A DNA stretch of 8,042 nucleotides from Bacteroidales bacterium (lineage in GTDB: Bacteria > Bacteroidota > Bacteroidia > Bacteroidales > UBA3824): the NCBI GenBank assembly GCA_017645985.1, contig JAGCNK010000211.1, positions 1-8,042 on the forward strand. The letters are read 5' to 3'. Within the stretch, counting starts at the first letter, position 1. Each line of letters starts with the position of its first letter. The notes beneath the pieces were generated by a model. It saw only the letters and a program-made list of their open reading frames with translations, had not been told where the DNA came from and ran no database searches. Position numbers and translations under genes: made by a program. Positions 1 to 4,840 of this stretch are shown here, one piece after another.

Positions 1-1
1 C

Positions 2-463
2 TGCGACATCATCACAGCCGAGCATATGACCGCTATGAAAGACAAGGCAATTGTCTGCAACATAGGCCATTTCGACAACGAAATTCAAGTTTCCGACCTC
101 GAAAAAATCAAAGGCATCAAAAAAATCAACATCAAACCTCAGGTAGACCAATACGTTTTCCCCGATGGACACTCGATAATCCTTCTCGCCGAAGGCCGTC
201 TTGTAAACCTCGGATGCGCCACAGGTCACCCCTCGTTTGTAATGAGCAACTCGTTCACCAACCAAACCCTCGCGCAGTTGGATCTTTGGACCAAGAAATA
301 CGAGACAGGCGTTTACCGTCTGCCAAAGTATCTCGACGAGGAAGTTGCACGCCTCCACCTCGACCACGTAGGAGCAAAACTCACCAAACTTTCGCAAAAA
401 CAAGCCGACTACATCGGAGTTCACGTTGAAGGACCCTACAAGGCTGAGCATTACAGATATTAA
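2..463 (+). CDS. ahcY: Adenosylhomocysteinase, C-terminal part (5' end outside window)
   Basis: Cytoplasmic NAD-dependent enzyme that hydrolyses S-adenosylhomocysteine to homocysteine and adenosine, relieving product inhibition of SAM-dependent methyltransferases. The frame is open from base 2, so the gene begins upstream; 153 residues are visible, against roughly 430-480 for the whole family protein. Family blocks read in order: a DIIT..H..AMKDKAIVCN segment, GHFDNEI (NAD-domain region), LVNLGCATGHPSFVMSNSF with the conserved His that closes over the cofactor, and the C-terminal KAEHYRY tail. In this family the Lys and Tyr of that tail reach into the NAD site of the neighbouring subunit. The first ATG in frame (26) is internal, because recognisable family sequence precedes it. 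The gene is closed by a hairpin terminator 17 bp downstream, so it is separate from the cluster that follows. Confidence 0.97.
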   Translation, partial: CDIITAEHMTAMKDKAIVCNIGHFDNEIQVSDLEKIKGIKKINIKPQVDQYVFPDGHSIILLAEGRLVNLGCATGHPSFVMSNSFTNQTLAQLDLWTKKYETGVYRLPKYLDEEVARLHLDHVGAKLTKLSQKQADYIGVHVEGPYKAEHYRY

Positions 464-480
464 TCTACAATAGATACAAC

Positions 481-518
481 AAAAAAACGGATAGCAAACA
501 TTTGCTGTCCGTTTTTTT
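481..518 (+). terminator. Rho-independent terminator of ahcY
   Basis: The arm at 481-498 (A-tract, then CGGATAGCAAA) pairs with 501-518 (TTTGCTGTCCG, then a T-tract), with one G-U wobble in the RNA. The apparent 2-nt loop would open to about 6-8 nt. The flanking A and T runs make it potentially bidirectional, but only ahcY reads into it here. Confidence 0.9.
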
Positions 519-574
519 TATATTTCAACCGCAAAAATCAAATAACCATTTTTTAATTATATTCGTTAAAATAA

Positions 575-605
575 TTGCATTTGTAATACAAATGATATAT
601 ATTTG
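575..605 (+). promoter_or_regulatory. Bacteroidota-type promoter of the toxin-antitoxin operon
   Basis: A TTG at 575-577 (-33 element) is followed after 20 bp by TATATTTG at 598-605, an exact match to the Bacteroidota -7 consensus TAnnTTTG. Transcription would start near 610-612, about 28 nt before the antitoxin ATG. It is the only good match between the ahcY terminator and the antitoxin gene. No Shine-Dalgarno sequence precedes the ATG, as is usual in this phylum. Confidence 0.7.
578..594. promoter_or_regulatory. Operator-like palindrome 1 (between -33 and -7)
   Basis: CATTTGTA-A-TACAAATG is a perfect inverted repeat with 8-bp arms and a 1-bp centre. It lies entirely between the -33 and -7 boxes, so a bound protein would block RNA polymerase. 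Its core TTGTAnTACAA recurs at 613-623. RHH antitoxins typically bind such short palindromes to autorepress, so the antitoxin encoded at 639 is the likely ligand (inference). Confidence 0.6.
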
Positions 606-611
606 CAATTT

Positions 612-624
612 ATTGTAGTACAAT
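612..624. promoter_or_regulatory. Operator-like palindrome 2 (at the transcription start)
   Basis: ATTGTA-G-TACAAT is a perfect inverted repeat with 6-bp arms, overlapping or just downstream of the predicted +1. It shares the core TTGTAnTACAA with the upstream palindrome. The two centres, 586 and 618, are 32 bp apart, about three helical turns, so proteins bound at both would face the same side of the DNA. Confidence 0.6.
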
Positions 625-638
625 TAATCGTAAAAATT

Positions 639-893
639 ATGGCAACAGCAGCAATCAGAAAACCCGTATCATTTAGATTAAAAGCCGACCTTATAGAAGA
701 ACTCAAAATTAAGGCTACCCGCGCCAACCGTTCGTTAAATAATTATGTTGAGAGTGTACTTCTCGATGATGTATACGATGAGCCAAACGAAGTAACCAAA
801 GCGGCTATTGAAGAAGTAATGTCGGGTAAAAACCCTTCAAAAGAGTACACCAATATTGACGAAATGTTCAACGAGATACTAAACGAAGCATAA
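639..893 (+). CDS. Ribbon-helix-helix antitoxin of a RelB/YafQ-type TA module
   Basis: Small protein of 84 residues, predicted antitoxin and DNA-binding autorepressor. The N-terminal half (about residues 8-45) has the RHH pattern: a beta strand around PVSFRLK, a first helix (DLIEELKIKATRANR) and SLNNYVESVLLD as the second helix. The acidic C-terminal half, with NPSKEYTNIDEMFNEIL, is the likely toxin-wrapping segment. An in-frame ATG exists at 603, but it lies inside the -7 box and its extra residues do not fit the family, which starts MATxxRKP-like; ATG 639 is therefore chosen. The stop codon overlaps the toxin start (TAATG), the usual arrangement for translationally coupled TA genes. The family assignment rests on pattern recognition plus this arrangement. 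Confidence 0.85.
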   Translation: MATAAIRKPVSFRLKADLIEELKIKATRANRSLNNYVESVLLDDVYDEPNEVTKAAIEEVMSGKNPSKEYTNIDEMFNEILNEA

Positions 894-1171
894 TGAAGAT
901 TATTAAAACATCTACCCAATTCCGCAAGGACTTGAAACGTTACAAACACAAACCGTTGAAATTACAAGCCTTGAAACAAATATTGGAAATGCTTGAATAT
1001 GAAAAACCTATTCCATCAGAATGCCATCCCCATATGCTCAAAGGAGAATACAAAGGATGTATGGAATGCCATATAGAAGATGATTTCTTGATTATTTGGT
1101 TCGACGAAAAAAATAACGTAATTGAATTAGTTCGTTTAGGCACTCACTCTGAACTATTTAAGAATAATTAA
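893..1171 (+). CDS. YafQ-family mRNA interferase toxin (RelE/ParE superfamily)
   Basis: A 92-residue basic protein, predicted ribosome-dependent endoribonuclease of a type II toxin-antitoxin system. It carries the YafQ signature blocks: H47-x-L-x-G-x-Y-K-G, C-H60-I-E-D-D64, then R81-L-G-T-H85-S-E-L-F89. By comparison with E. coli YafQ, His47, His60, Asp64, Arg81, His85 and Phe89 match the catalytic or substrate-binding set (His50, His63, Asp67, Arg83, His87, Phe91). The toxin therefore looks intact and active. The family Trp next to the Asp is Phe65 here. The start overlaps the antitoxin stop by one base. The next gene begins only 4 bp after the stop, so the operon continues beyond the TA pair. 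Confidence 0.9.
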   Translation: MKIIKTSTQFRKDLKRYKHKPLKLQALKQILEMLEYEKPIPSECHPHMLKGEYKGCMECHIEDDFLIIWFDEKNNVIELVRLGTHSELFKNN

Positions 1172-1175
1172 ACCT

Positions 1176-1697
1176 ATGCACTGCAACAATTTAGACGAAG
1201 TACGCGCAAACATCGACCGGATAGATAGCGCAATAATAGCCCTCATAGCCGAAAGGGGCGAATATGTGGCTCAGGCAGCCGCTTTCAAAAAAAACGAGGA
1301 AGGCGTTAAAGACTCATCACGAGTAGAAAAGGTAATTCAAAAAGTGCGTTCCAAAGCCGAAACACTTGGCGCAGACCCCGATATGGTAGAAAAACTCTAC
1401 CGACAAATGATAGCATCGTTTATCAAAAAAGAAATGGCAGAGTTTAACGGGAACAAACCGATAACCCTCTTAGACAATATCCACCGCATTTTTACCACAC
1501 CTATGGGTGCACAGCGTATTGCCAAAAACCTTTTGCTACCAGCCGACACCGACCCTGTGGAATATTGCAAACAAAAAATTCAATCGCCCCAATGCACCAT
1601 TACCCGCAACGGCAAAAACTATTACTGCACCATCGACGGCATTACAATCACAGTTAACGCTAAGAGTTACACGATTATAACTGCGCATAAAATGTAA
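1176..1697 (+). CDS. Chorismate mutase (AroQ/PchB-like) fused to a DUF3781 domain
   Basis: Two-domain protein of 173 residues. Residues 5-90 form an all-helical AroQ-type chorismate mutase domain: R10, the IDRIDxxIIxLIAERxEYV helix with R27, K38, D46 and R49 sit where the AroQ active-site residues are expected. The EYVAQAAAFK stretch resembles PchB (isochorismate-pyruvate lyase). At the position of the PchB/EcCM gatekeeper Gln there appears to be Glu86, as in yeast chorismate mutase. Residues about 97-172 match DUF3781: LLDNIHRIFTTPMG, a DPVEYCKQKI helix and the ITVNAKSYTIITAHK ending; its function is unknown. Likely activity is chorismate to prephenate, or isochorismate cleavage; the sequence cannot decide. 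It starts 4 bp after the toxin and ends 5 bp before ogt. No Shine-Dalgarno sequence is visible. Confidence 0.82.
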   Translation: MHCNNLDEVRANIDRIDSAIIALIAERGEYVAQAAAFKKNEEGVKDSSRVEKVIQKVRSKAETLGADPDMVEKLYRQMIASFIKKEMAEFNGNKPITLLDNIHRIFTTPMGAQRIAKNLLLPADTDPVEYCKQKIQSPQCTITRNGKNYYCTIDGITITVNAKSYTIITAHKM

Positions 1698-1702
1698 ATT
1701 AT

Positions 1703-2194
1703 ATGACCACCATCTACCATCCCCCCTACCCTTTCACCCCACTTCTCCTATCTTCCGATGGAGAAGTACTTATAGGTCTGCACTTTATGCATTCAGGCGA
1801 GAAGAAGATAGTAGAACAAGGCTGCAATTTACCTATATTAAAAGATGTAACCAGGTGGTTAGATGTTTATTTTTCAGGAAAAAAGCCTGATTTCACCCCA
1901 GAATATCGGATTGATAATGCAACGCCTTTTCGCAGAGAAGTTTTGGATATTTTGCTCACTATTCCTTATGGCGAGACCATCACTTATGGCGAAATAGCCG
2001 CTCAAATTGCTAAAAATCATAATGTTGACAAAATGTCGGCGCAGGCTGTGGGCGGGGCTGTGGGGTGGAATCCTATTGGGATAATCGTTCCCTGCCACAG
2101 GGTTTTAGGCGTGGGCAAAAAACTTACAGGCTACGGTGGAGGTATACCAAACCAGATAGGGCTGTTGAAGATTGAGGGTATTGAGTTTGCGTGA
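1703..2194 (+). CDS. ogt: Methylated-DNA--[protein]-cysteine S-methyltransferase
   Basis: Suicide DNA-repair protein of 163 residues that moves the methyl group of O6-methylguanine (and O4-methylthymine) onto its own cysteine. Residues 1-70 form the variable N-terminal domain. The catalytic domain (75-160) has FRREVLDILLTIPYGETITYGEIA, the helix-turn-helix SAQAVGGAVGWNP, and IVPCHRVLG with acceptor Cys131. Tyr95 matches the conserved Tyr of the family. The residue at the position of the human 'arginine finger' (Arg128) is Gln114. I recall this AQAVGGAVG version from other bacterial Ogt proteins, so it is not taken as inactivation. It is the last gene of the TA-led cluster, 5 bp after the previous stop, and is followed by a terminator. 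Confidence 0.95.
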   Translation: MTTIYHPPYPFTPLLLSSDGEVLIGLHFMHSGEKKIVEQGCNLPILKDVTRWLDVYFSGKKPDFTPEYRIDNATPFRREVLDILLTIPYGETITYGEIAAQIAKNHNVDKMSAQAVGGAVGWNPIGIIVPCHRVLGVGKKLTGYGGGIPNQIGLLKIEGIEFA

Positions 2195-2208
2195 TTGAGG
2201 GGATTGAG
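2170..2208 (+). repeat. Imperfect 23-bp-period tandem duplication across the ogt stop codon
   Basis: GATTGAGGGTATTGAG (2170-2185) recurs as GATTGAGGGGATTGAG (2193-2208) with one mismatch and a period of 23 bp. The ogt TGA (2192-2194) overlaps the start of the second copy. It looks like a small local slippage duplication that put the second copy outside the reading frame. Confidence 0.6.
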
Positions 2209-2237
2209 ATGTAAAATATGCACGTATATAGGCACAA

Positions 2238-2268
2238 AAAAAGCACCGCTAAGAAAGCGGTGCTTTTT
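2238..2268. terminator. Bidirectional hairpin terminator between ogt and tRNA-Arg
   Basis: AAAAAGCACCGCT (2238-2250) pairs perfectly with AGCGGTGCTTTTT (2256-2268) around a 5-nt AAGAA loop. On the plus strand the T-run terminates the ogt operon. On the minus strand the run of seven A at 2236-2242 becomes a U-tract placed 11 bases after the tRNA 3' end, so the same hairpin can end the siaC/tRNA transcript. Confidence 0.92.
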
Positions 2269-2279
2269 CTATTTCTTAA

Positions 2280-2356
2280 TGGTGACCCCGGCGGGACTCA
2301 AACCCACGACCTTAGGAACCGGAATCCTACGTTCTATTCAACTAAACTACGGGGCC
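2280..2356 (-). tRNA. tRNA-Arg(CCG)
   Basis: The 77-nt cloverleaf on the minus strand folds completely: acceptor GGCCCCG/CGGGGTC (one G-U), D stem GTTT/GAAC, anticodon stem TAGGA/TCCTA with loop TTCCGGT giving anticodon CCG (reads CGG, Arg), 5-nt variable loop AGGTC, T stem GTGGG/CCCGC, discriminator A and an encoded CCA. Two normally invariant loop bases differ: the D loop AGTTGAATA has A at position 19, and the T loop TTTGAGT has T at 56, so a Watson-Crick A19-U56 pair replaces G19-C56. The 5' end lies 6 bp after the siaC-like stop codon, with no room for its own promoter, so it is probably released from that mRNA. Confidence 0.95.
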
Positions 2357-2362
2357 GCTATG

Positions 2363-2758
2363 TTAGTCGCTCTTGCGCTCTACAAGCGTGATAGGCAATT
2401 TGAGACATTCTTGGTAACCCGAACCCTCGTCGTACATATCCTCGTCGTAGGTTTCGTAGCACCAGCTAATATGGATGTCGCTGCCGCTGAGCTGCAATTG
2501 CTCAAGCCGCACCAAAAGTTCGTATACCACCTTGTTAGATGCCGAACTGAGTATCGAAAACTCAAACTCGATGTTCACAGGACCTTTGCACGCAGCCACG
2601 GTGGAGAGTATCTTCTCTACAACGGGCGTGTAAAACTCAACCGCATTTTCTGGAAAAGATGGTCCGGTGATGTTGATATAGTTCTTGCTACCATCGATAA
2701 GCACCGAAGGGGTGTCGTCAGTAGCTTCTATTGACAATGTGTTTTCGTTGTTTTCCAT
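2363..2758 (-). CDS. SiaC-family regulatory phosphoprotein (DUF1987)
   Basis: Cytoplasmic protein of 131 residues. The family pattern is visible: an N-terminal strand with TPSVLIDGSKN, then INITGPSFPENAVEFYTPV (the G-x-S-x-PEN-x-x-x-FY-x-P block), an EFEFSILSSASNK strand-turn, and ISWCYETYDEDMYDEG at the C-terminus. In Pseudomonas SiaC the Thr68 of this region is phosphorylated by the SiaB kinase; by alignment the counterpart here is probably Ser72. ATG 2758 is chosen over an in-frame ATG at 2818 because AGGAAGG, a rare clear Shine-Dalgarno in this window, lies about 10 nt before it and the family match starts there. No siaB, siaA or siaD gene is next to it. It is followed by tRNA-Arg after 6 bp. 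Its role is unknown; a phospho-switch partner is likely from the family. Confidence 0.85.
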   Translation of the reverse strand: MENNENTLSIEATDDTPSVLIDGSKNYINITGPSFPENAVEFYTPVVEKILSTVAACKGPVNIEFEFSILSSASNKVVYELLVRLEQLQLSGSDIHISWCYETYDEDMYDEGSGYQECLKLPITLVERKSD

Positions 2759-2781
2759 TAGCAATGCCTTCCTATTGGTTA

Positions 2782-2823
2782 AAAATGTAGAATAACTACG
2801 TTTAGTTTCAATTTGCAAATATA
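2782..2823 (-). promoter_or_regulatory. Candidate promoter(s) of siaC-like gene and tRNA-Arg
   Basis: The minus strand offers two -7 boxes in the 72-bp gap before siaC. TATATTTG (2823 to 2816) is a perfect TAnnTTTG but has no good -33 element. TACATTTT (2789 to 2782) has one mismatch but is preceded by TTG (2811 to 2809) at a 19-bp spacing. Either would start a transcript carrying both siaC and the tRNA. Confidence 0.5.
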
Positions 2824-2830
2824 AAAAAAA

Positions 2831-3727
2831 TTAATGATTAGTGTATACAGTTTCGAGAATTATTTTTGCAATAATTTCAAAACGTTGATTGTCAATATCT
2901 TGTAAATTATCATTTTGTACATCTTCCGTGTCGGGAAAAGAGATGGTTGTTCCTGCCAGATTAAAGGATTTTACACCCGCCACCACGCTCACAATGGTGT
3001 TGTCGCCATAAAAAGGATTTGCAATAACGTCGGGAAACAGCTCTTCAGCACCGAAAAGCGGCGCAAGGCTGCGGGCAAAATAAAAATGTTTGGAGGCAAA
3101 ATGGTTTGAGTTTCCGTCGATGGCAAACACCGTTCCCTTGGTGGCGGGATGCGAAACGGATATTCCATATTGATAATCAGAGGTTTCTTCCTTATGACGC
3201 GCTGCCCACGCCTGCGAACCAAGGCAGTGGCGAAGATGAGCGTTGACACCGTTGGTGCGGTTAAAGGCATAGCGTCCGTCGAACAAAACGATGTCGACAC
3301 CTACTCCCGGATCGTGACTGGCTATATAATGCGAGAGCGACATCAGCAATGCCGCACCCGAGGCGCAGTCTGTGGTGTCGCCCGACTTTGGATTCTGGTC
3401 GTAGTTGGCAAAAAGAAGAACACGCTGGCGGTAGTCGGGATAAAACTTGCACACTATATTATAAAGTGTAACTCTGTCGGTTGACGAAATGTCCATCGCC
3501 TCGGGTTCAACCGAAACGCTGCCTCCAGCGGCTGTGAGGTAGGCGCTGATATAGTCTTTGGAGGCGGAAAGGCTCTCCGTACCGCTGAAACGGCGTTCAA
3601 AACGGCTGATACTGTCGGCAATCTCCATAGCCACATTGCTGTAGCTGTCGAGCTTGACAGGCACAGGGGCGCATCCCACACTGTACAAAACCGAGAGAAT
3701 TAAGACAAATCGCAATAAGTGTTTCAT
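2831..3727 (-). CDS. M28/glutaminyl-cyclase-like lipoprotein with degraded active site
   Basis: A 298-residue envelope protein with an N-terminal signal of lipoprotein type (LLRFVLILSVLYSVG followed by Cys19; the lipobox is weak at -3). The fold pattern is that of M28 peptidases/glutaminyl cyclases: RVLLFANYD, TTDCASGAALL, VDIVLFDGRYAF, CLGSQAWA, FAIDG, and a C-terminal FPDTEDVQNDNL. Asp120 of the DCASG block and Asp204 remain, but the usual His of the HYD motif is Asn108, the Glu-Glu pair after LFDG is Arg152-Tyr153, and the C-terminal WHT His is absent. Two of three zinc ligands and the catalytic Glu of glutaminyl cyclase are therefore missing. It is probably a non-catalytic descendant, perhaps a binding protein. 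It starts 9 bp after the ruvB stop, so the two are likely co-transcribed. Confidence 0.8.
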   Translation of the reverse strand: MKHLLRFVLILSVLYSVGCAPVPVKLDSYSNVAMEIADSISRFERRFSGTESLSASKDYISAYLTAAGGSVSVEPEAMDISSTDRVTLYNIVCKFYPDYRQRVLLFANYDQNPKSGDTTDCASGAALLMSLSHYIASHDPGVGVDIVLFDGRYAFNRTNGVNAHLRHCLGSQAWAARHKEETSDYQYGISVSHPATKGTVFAIDGNSNHFASKHFYFARSLAPLFGAEELFPDVIANPFYGDNTIVSVVAGVKSFNLAGTTISFPDTEDVQNDNLQDIDNQRFEIIAKIILETVYTNH

Positions 3728-3736
3728 AATAAGCCA

Positions 3737-4765
3737 TTAAAACAGCGAAAGCTGCACATCGTCGTCGTTGAACGAGGTGAGGTTCTTACCCAGATGCTTG
3801 TAGGCAAAGGGAGTAACCTCACGACCGCGCGGAGTGCGTTTCAAAAGTCCTTCCATAATCAGATACGGCTCGTAAACCTCCTCGATAGTGCCGCTGTCTT
3901 CGCCCACGGCTGTGGCAATGGTGTTGAGTCCCACAGGACCGCCCTGAAACTTGTCGATAATGGTGCAGAGAATCTTGTTGTCCATCTCGTCGAGACCGAG
4001 CGAATCTATGTTGAGGTTGTCCAAAGCGTATTTGGTTATCTCCAAATCAATCAGGCCGTTGCCCTTCACCTGAGCAAAATCCCTCACACGGCGCAGCAGC
4101 GAATTGGCAATACGCGGAGTGCCACGGCTTCGCGAGGCTATCTCTCCGGCGGCTGGCTGGTCTATTTCCACATTCAATATCTTGGCGGCACGCATCACAA
4201 TCCGTGTAAGCACCTCGATATCATAATATTCGAGCAGAAGGTTAATACCAAAACGGGCACGCAACGGAGCGGTGAGCAATCCCGCACGTGTGGTAGCGCC
4301 CACAAGCGTAAAGGGGTTGAGGGTCAATTGCACCGAACGTGCCGCAGGACCTTTGTCTATCACAATATCAATCTTGTAATCCTCCATAGCCGAATAGAGA
4401 TATTCCTCCACCACGGGACTAAGGCGGTGAATCTCGTCGATAAACAGCACGTCGCGGCTGTCGAGGTTGGTAAGCAGTCCGGCAAGGTCGCCAGGCTTGT
4501 CGAGCACAGGGCCGGAGGTGGTTTTCATTCCCACGCCGAGCTCGTTGGCTATGATATTAGAAAGTGTGGTCTTGCCCAGACCGGGAGGGCCGTGAAAAAG
4601 CACATGGTCGAGTGCCTCGCCGCGCATCTTTGCCGCCTTCACAAACACCTCGAGGTTTTCACGGAGCTTTTTCTGACCGTTGAAATCGTCGAAAGTAAGC
4701 GGACGGAGCTTGCGTTCAAACTCCTTCTCTTTTTCAGATATGTTGTTGATTGCTCTGATGTCCAT
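3737..4765 (-). CDS. ruvB: Holliday junction branch migration ATPase RuvB
   Basis: Full-length RuvB of 342 residues, the hexameric AAA+ motor that with RuvA drives branch migration of Holliday junctions in recombination repair. Visible motifs: Walker A GPPGLGKTT (59-67), Walker B LFIDEIH with Asp110/Glu111, sensor 1 GATTR (156-160), arginine finger Arg171 in LRARFG, sensor 2 region SRGTPRIANSLLRRVRDFA (Arg218), then the winged-helix domain with GGPVGLNTIA and YLIMEGLLKRTPRGR. The protein ends in SFNDDDVQLSLF; the last five residues, QLSLF, equal the consensus beta-sliding-clamp-binding pentapeptide. ruvA and ruvC are not in the window. The M28-like gene follows at 9 bp; the SDR gene lies 75 bp upstream on the same strand. 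Confidence 0.98.
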   Translation of the reverse strand: MDIRAINNISEKEKEFERKLRPLTFDDFNGQKKLRENLEVFVKAAKMRGEALDHVLFHGPPGLGKTTLSNIIANELGVGMKTTSGPVLDKPGDLAGLLTNLDSRDVLFIDEIHRLSPVVEEYLYSAMEDYKIDIVIDKGPAARSVQLTLNPFTLVGATTRAGLLTAPLRARFGINLLLEYYDIEVLTRIVMRAAKILNVEIDQPAAGEIASRSRGTPRIANSLLRRVRDFAQVKGNGLIDLEITKYALDNLNIDSLGLDEMDNKILCTIIDKFQGGPVGLNTIATAVGEDSGTIEEVYEPYLIMEGLLKRTPRGREVTPFAYKHLGKNLTSFNDDDVQLSLF

Positions 4766-4784
4766 AATGGTAAAGTAATTGTTA

Positions 4785-4818
4785 CAAAAATAGAAAAAAA
4801 AGTTGTAACGCCACCAAA
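4785..4818 (-). promoter_or_regulatory. Candidate ruvB promoter
   Basis: On the minus strand TATTTTTG (4792 to 4785) matches the TAnnTTTG -7 box exactly. TTTG (4818 to 4815) lies 22 bp upstream, slightly longer than the usual 19-21 bp. The start would be near 4779, about 14 nt before the ruvB ATG. I see no convincing terminator for the upstream SDR gene in the same gap, so read-through into ruvB is possible. Confidence 0.5.
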
Positions 4819-4840
4819 CTACGGCTATTTTTTTGAATAA

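Noticed and set aside
603..638. Upstream in-frame ATG for the antitoxin
   Set aside because: It lies within the -7 promoter box, before the predicted transcription start, and the added residues do not resemble the family.
2195..2356. Integration site (att) at the tRNA-Arg gene flanking the AT-richer cluster
   Set aside because: tRNA genes are common integration targets, but I found no copy of the tRNA 3' end elsewhere in the window and no integrase, so acquisition by this route is unsupported.
2195..2734. 179-residue open frame on the plus strand after ogt
   Set aside because: It runs through the hairpin terminator, the tRNA-Arg gene and the antisense of the siaC-like gene.
4781..4809. Inverted repeat GTTAC...GTAAC upstream of ruvB
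   Set aside because: Five-bp arms around a 19-bp A-rich spacer are too weak for a terminator or operator call, and the region also contains the better-supported promoter boxes.
3719..4840. 373-residue open frame on the plus strand, antisense to ruvB
   Set aside because: It covers the unmistakable RuvB gene on the other strand, shows no family pattern, and has a low-complexity His/Val-rich composition typical of a reverse-frame shadow.
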